Shown: positions 60,525 to 64,000 of the stretch, piece after piece | Numbering within the stretch: position 1 is the stretch's first letter | How the letters are laid out: each line of letters begins with the position of its first letter | From: Achromobacter anxifer | GTDB lineage: Bacteria; Pseudomonadota; Gammaproteobacteria; Burkholderiales; Burkholderiaceae_B | Length of the DNA stretch: 64,000 nt | Reading direction: 5' to 3' | NCBI RefSeq assembly: GCF_903652925.1 | Contig: NZ_CAHLAR010000003.1 | Location: 682,001-746,000 of the forward strand | Notes under the pieces: model-generated | What the model saw: the letters and a program-made list of their open reading frames with translations, nothing else | Database searches by the model: none | What the model was told of the DNA's origin: nothing | Made by a program: the position numbers and the translations under genes

Positions 60525-62096
60525 TCAGTCAACCTTGACCCAATCGGCAACGAGGCGATTGTCGGCACGGTGAATGACCGTGACGTTCTTGCGCATGGCC
60601 CAGGGAATGACCTGGTCGTGCAGCGGGATATGGCCGAAGTCCTTGGCGTGCCCTTGCAGCACGGTAATGATGTCGGCGTCGCGCTTGGCCGGATCGGTCT
60701 CGGTCTTGATCCTGTCGATGATGACGTCCAGTTCCTTGTTGCTGTAGTTGCCCAGGTTGTACATGCCGTCCGCGCCCTCTCCCTTGGTGCGGATCAGGTT
60801 CTGCAGCGTGTACATGGCGTCGAAGGTGGGCACGCCCCAGCCGAACAGGTAGGCGCTGGTGTCGAACGACTGCACCTTGGGGAAATAGGTCGAACGCGGC
60901 ATGGCGTTCAGCGTGGCCTTGACGCCGACCTTGGCCCACATGCCGACGACGGCCTGGCAGATGGCTTCGTCGTTGATGTAGCGGTTGTTCGGGCAGTCCA
61001 GCGTGAAGTTCAGCGTGCCGTCGTAGCCGGCTTCCTTCAGCAGGGCGCGCGACTTTTCGGGATCGTAGGGCACGCGCGCATGCAGGGACTGGGCCCAGCC
61101 ATGCACCTGCGGCGCGATCATCGTGCCGGTGGGCGCGGACAGGCCGCGCATCACGGCGCGCTTGATCGCGTCCACGTCGATGGCGCGGTACAGCGCTTCG
61201 CGCACGCGGATGTCCTGGAACGGGTTCTTGCCCTTGATGTTGGAATACTGGAGCTCCGGACGCTTCTGGTCCAGGCCCAGGTAGATGGTGCGGTACTCGT
61301 TGCCTTCCACCACCTTGGCCGACTGGCGCAGACGCTCCAGGTCCTGGGCCGCCGGATCCAGCACGAAGTCGATTTCGCCCGACAGCAGCGCCGCGGTGCG
61401 CGTGGCGTTCTGCTTGATCGGCGTGAACACGACTTCGGTCACGTTGCCGACCTTGCCGGCCTGGTTCCACCAGCCCTTGTTTTCCTCGAACACCGTGCGC
61501 ACGTCCACTTCGCGCGACTTCAGCTTGTAGGGGCCGGTGCCGTTGGTGTTGCGCGCGCCGTAGGTCTCTTCCTTGTTGACGTAGTCCTGCGGCTTGGCGA
61601 TGTTGTTCTTTTCCGACCAGGCCTTGTTCATGATGAACACGTTGGTCAGCTGGCGCAGCAACACGGGGTTGGGCGCCGAGGTCTCGATCTCGACCGTCAG
61701 GTCGTCGACCTTGCGGGCTTCCTTGATGCCGGTGGTGTAGGCCTTGTAGTTCGAGGTGGGCGCCATGGCGCGGTGGATCGAGAACACCACGTCGTCGGCC
61801 GTAAAGGCGGCGCCGTCATGGAACTTCACGCCAGGGCGCAGCTTGAAGCGGTACAGCGTGGGCGAAACCTGCTCCCACTCCGTCGCCAGGCGCGGGGTCA
61901 CCTTGAAGGACTTGTCATAGTCCACCAGCGGTTCGTAGATGTAGCTATTGGCGGCGATCGTCATGCCTTCGTTCTGCGAATGCGGATCGAAGGTAAGGAT
62001 GTCGCCCTGGGCGGCCCAGCGGAAAGTCTTGGCCTGCCCGATCGTGGGCACGGCGACGGCGGCGGCGATCGCGATAGCAATCAAGGTGCGGCGCAT
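60525..62096 (-). CDS. dppA: Peptide-binding periplasmic protein, DppA type
   Basis: 523 residues, SBP_bac_5 family. A signal peptide (MRRTLIAIAIAAAVAVPTIG, cleaved after QA) leads to the mature KTFRWAAQGDILTFDPHSQNEG. LRPGVKFHDGAAFTADDVVFSIHRA and GTGPYKLKS are family hallmarks. ATG 62096 has AGGAG seven bases upstream. It delivers peptides or another ligand (some family members bind opines, heme or nickel) to DppBCDF. Confidence 0.93.
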   Translation of the reverse strand: MRRTLIAIAIAAAVAVPTIGQAKTFRWAAQGDILTFDPHSQNEGMTIAANSYIYEPLVDYDKSFKVTPRLATEWEQVSPTLYRFKLRPGVKFHDGAAFTADDVVFSIHRAMAPTSNYKAYTTGIKEARKVDDLTVEIETSAPNPVLLRQLTNVFIMNKAWSEKNNIAKPQDYVNKEETYGARNTNGTGPYKLKSREVDVRTVFEENKGWWNQAGKVGNVTEVVFTPIKQNATRTAALLSGEIDFVLDPAAQDLERLRQSAKVVEGNEYRTIYLGLDQKRPELQYSNIKGKNPFQDIRVREALYRAIDVDAIKRAVMRGLSAPTGTMIAPQVHGWAQSLHARVPYDPEKSRALLKEAGYDGTLNFTLDCPNNRYINDEAICQAVVGMWAKVGVKATLNAMPRSTYFPKVQSFDTSAYLFGWGVPTFDAMYTLQNLIRTKGEGADGMYNLGNYSNKELDVIIDRIKTETDPAKRDADIITVLQGHAKDFGHIPLHDQVIPWAMRKNVTVIHRADNRLVADWVKVD

Positions 62097-62294
62097 AGGT
62101 TTACTCCTGACAGTAGTCTGAATACCGGCGCGATATTGCCTAGCCGCAAGACCTCCGTCAATTGAGGGTTTATGCGTACCGTCAGGGGTTTTCACAGAGG
62201 GAGACGGTATTGGGGACACATAAGTTTGTAACAAAATAATCGAAGCAAACAGTGTTCGGTGCCACAGGTCCAGGCGCCGCCCCGCCGGTCCCGG

Positions 62295-62792
62295 CTATTC
62301 GTCGTCGGGCGCCGCCATCTCCAGCGGCACGTGCTCCGTCATCAACACTTCCAGCATGTCGATCAGCATGGCGGCCTTTTCCTCGCCGAAGGGCGCCAGC
62401 ACGGCCTTCTGATGCTGCAAGGCCTGCTCGCACAGCGCGGCAATCAGATTGCTGCCCTTGGTCGTGATGCAGACCCGGGTCTGGCGCCGGTCCGCCCGCA
62501 CGCCGGTGCGCGCCACCAGGCCCTCGCCTTCCATGCGCTGCACCACCTTGCTCAGGGTGGGCTGCTTGGTGATGGCCAGCACCGCCAGCGTGCCTATGGT
62601 TTCGCCGCGGCTGCCCTGCAGGCTGGCCAGCACCCGCCATTCGGTCACGGACAGGCCGGCCGCCTTCACCTGAAGATGGAATTCCGCCGAAATGCGCTGG
62701 CTGGCCTGCGCCAGCAGATAGGCCAGATAGCCATCGACGAAGCGACCTTTGTGCGCCGCCGCGTCCGTGTCCCGCTGCTTGTCCAACCGCAT
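62295..62792 (-). CDS. MarR-family transcriptional regulator
   Basis: 165 residues. Winged helix: LSVTEWRVLASLQGSRGETIGTLAVLAITKQPTLSKVVQRMEGEGLVARTGVRADRRQTRVCITTKG, given here only as positions about 46-112; the recognition helix and wing are typical of MarR. Dimerisation helices are at both ends. ATG 62792 has GGGAG upstream. It is divergent from the indolepyruvate oxidoreductase gene at 63162 and probably regulates it. Confidence 0.9.
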   Translation of the reverse strand: MRLDKQRDTDAAAHKGRFVDGYLAYLLAQASQRISAEFHLQVKAAGLSVTEWRVLASLQGSRGETIGTLAVLAITKQPTLSKVVQRMEGEGLVARTGVRADRRQTRVCITTKGSNLIAALCEQALQHQKAVLAPFGEEKAAMLIDMLEVLMTEHVPLEMAAPDDE

Positions 62793-63024
62793 GTTGCTTT
62801 GCTCCCACGCACCGGAAACCAGGGCCGACGCGGCCCGACGAAATGCGCATTGCACCACGCTGGCGCAAACGCGCGCCATGATGCGCCGCAATGCTGTTGC
62901 GCAGCACAGGGTATACCCGGAATCGCAACCCATTTTTGCACCATCGCGGCGCCGGAAAGGCGCTGCGCACTAGAGAACAACGAGTATATACGTCATTGTT
63001 TTAGCGTGATATTTTTTGTTTTCC

Positions 63025-63036
63025 ATGAAATTTCAT
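63025..63036. promoter_or_regulatory. Perfect palindrome, candidate MarR operator
   Basis: ATGAAATTTCAT is a 12-bp perfect inverted repeat about 10 bp before the proposed -35 box of the ior gene. Size and place suit a MarR dimer site; binding is inference. Confidence 0.45.
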
Positions 63037-63044
63037 CTTTTTTG

Positions 63045-63073
63045 TTGACAGCTAAAACGTTGACTCCTAAAGT
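63045..63073 (+). promoter_or_regulatory. Sigma-70-like promoter for ior gene
   Basis: Consensus -35 TTGACA (63045-63050), a 17-base spacer, and TAAAGT (63068-63073) as -10. The gene starts about 90 bp downstream. Confidence 0.6.
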
Positions 63074-63161
63074 ATTTTTAAGACGAGTTTTTCCTGTCGT
63101 GACGATGCTGCGCAGCAGCAACCATTGAGGACCCGCAGGCCGGGCCGCGAAGGAGTGCCAG

Positions 63162-64000
63162 ATGGCTGAAAGGTCTTTCAAAAAAGAAGTCCAGCAGTTG
63201 CGCATCGGAGCGGGCGAAGAGTTCCGCGGCGAAGGCATACTCGCGGTCACCAAGGCCCTGCTGCAGTCGGGCGTGGGCTACGTCGCCGGCTACCAGGGTT
63301 CGCCGATCTCGCACCTGATGGACGTGCTGGCGGACGCCAACGACATCCTGCAGGAACTGGGCGTGCACTTCGAGGCCAGCGCCTCGGAAGCCACGGCGGC
63401 GGCCACCCTGGCGGCCTCGGTCATGTACCCCATCCGCGGCGCGGTCACCTGGAAGTCCACCGTCGGCACCAACGTCGCGTCCGACGCGCTGGCCAACCTG
63501 GCCTCGGGCGGCGTCACGGGCGGTTCGCTCGTCATCGTCGGCGAAGACTACGGCGAAGGCTCGTCCATCATGCAGGAACGCTCGCACGCGTTCGCCATGA
63601 AGTCGCAGATCTGGCTGCTGGACCCGCGCCCCAACCTGGAAAGCATGGTCAAGGCGGTGGAGGATGGCTTCGAGCTGTCCGAAGCCAGCAAGACGCCCGT
63701 GATGCTGCAGCTGCGCATCCGAGGCTGCCACGTGCACGGCCGCTTCATCGCCAAGGAAAACAAGCGCCCCGCCTTCTCGCTGGCCGAGGCGCTGGAAAGC
63801 CCGGCGCGCGACACCAGCCGCATCGTGCTGCCGCCTGCCTCCTTCCTGCACGAGCAGGAAAAGATCAAGGAACGCTGGCCCGCCGCCATCCGCTACATCA
63901 AGGAGCACAAGCTCAACGAGCACTTCGACGGCGACCAGGACGATATCGGACTGATCCTGCAAGGCGGGCTCTACAACGGCGTCATCCGCGCGCTGCAGCT
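63162..64000 (+). CDS. Indolepyruvate ferredoxin oxidoreductase, 5' part
   Basis: The first 279 residues of a long protein; the gene runs past the window. AAGGAG lies eight bases before ATG 63162. The sequence GEGILAVTKALLQSGVGYVAGYQGSPISHLMDVL and FEASASEATAAATLAASVMYPIRGAVTWKSTVG matches the N-terminal pyrimidine-binding domain of thiamine-diphosphate 2-oxoacid oxidoreductases, IorA type; VGEDYGEGSSIMQERSHAFAMKSQIW continues it. It oxidises aryl pyruvates to aryl-acetyl-CoA with ferredoxin. In betaproteobacteria alpha and beta parts may be fused; that cannot be seen here. Confidence 0.88.
   Translation, partial: MAERSFKKEVQQLRIGAGEEFRGEGILAVTKALLQSGVGYVAGYQGSPISHLMDVLADANDILQELGVHFEASASEATAAATLAASVMYPIRGAVTWKSTVGTNVASDALANLASGGVTGGSLVIVGEDYGEGSSIMQERSHAFAMKSQIWLLDPRPNLESMVKAVEDGFELSEASKTPVMLQLRIRGCHVHGRFIAKENKRPAFSLAEALESPARDTSRIVLPPASFLHEQEKIKERWPAAIRYIKEHKLNEHFDGDQDDIGLILQGGLYNGVIRALQ

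Larger units (their letters stand above)
62793..63161. other. Control region between marR and ior genes
   Basis: 369 bp, AT-rich for this genome in its right half. It contains a perfect 12-bp palindrome ATGAAATTTCAT (63025-63036) and a promoter-like TTGACA/TAAAGT pair (63045-63073). No small gene is supported. Confidence 0.5.

Noticed and set aside
62182-62970. Alternative minus-strand frame over marR
   Set aside because: Out-of-frame shadow; the MarR fold is encoded in the 62295-62792 frame.

Overview
The window is about 64 kb of GC-rich, densely packed chromosome. Gene order and content point to a betaproteobacterium of the Alcaligenaceae (Achromobacter/Bordetella group): a Bug-family solute receptor, a phasin, dusB-fis-purH-ruvC-ruvA in order, recQ-cyd-glnS-minCDE, and split ruvCA/ruvB. 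I saw no rRNA, tRNA, CRISPR array, prophage or insertion sequence. It reads as core chromosome with a few accessory patches.

Layout. 0-3.4 kb: 3' end of a LysR gene, three small proteins of unknown or loosely known role, a DoxX membrane protein and a divergent LysR regulator. 3.4-6.6 kb: NUDIX hydrolase, the two N-degron leucyl-transferases aat and bpt, and pyrD. 6.7-14.9 kb: phasin, Bug receptor with convergent IclR regulator, a CinA-type molybdopterin-fold protein, an EI24 membrane protein, a thioredoxin, rhlE and azlCD. 15-22.4 kb: ilvE, small zinc-finger and NTF2-like proteins, a YheT-type hydrolase, a BepA-type protease, galU, a CtaG-type oxidase assembly factor and a porin. 22.5-27.8 kb: a divalent-cation segment, all on the minus strand: mgtA, a small ferredoxin-fold protein, and a CaCA antiporter behind a yybP-ykoY manganese riboswitch. 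27.9-38.5 kb: pepP, a TM2 protein, a ubiH-like monooxygenase, dusB-fis, purH-ruvC-ruvA, an NDUFA9-like protein, a PLP dehydratase and ruvB. 38.6-41 kb: an OmpR/EnvZ-type two-component pair. 41.2-46.8 kb: an unassigned outer-membrane barrel, recQ and a cytochrome-bd-like pair. 47-56.4 kb: glnS, minCDE, a glycine-zipper lipoprotein, isochorismatase, ettA, an EamA/AraC divergent pair and an acidic His-tailed protein. 56.4-64 kb: a dipeptide-type ABC transporter (A, B, C, D, F), a MarR regulator, and the start of an indolepyruvate ferredoxin oxidoreductase gene that runs off the window.

The most interesting points are these. (1) A short, unannotated leader ORF ahead of mgtA has an Asp-Pro-Glu-Pro core like the enterobacterial MgtL leader peptide. 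(2) A clear yybP-ykoY Mn2+ riboswitch precedes a CaCA antiporter, which suggests Mn2+ export. (3) The CydA homologue has lost every canonical heme ligand, and both acidic residues of helix 3, while its CydB partner looks normal. (4) A 42-43 bp degenerate tandem repeat overlaps the 3' end of the EnvZ-type kinase gene. (5) Long palindromes lie in the control regions of the cation segment and of the marR/ior pair.
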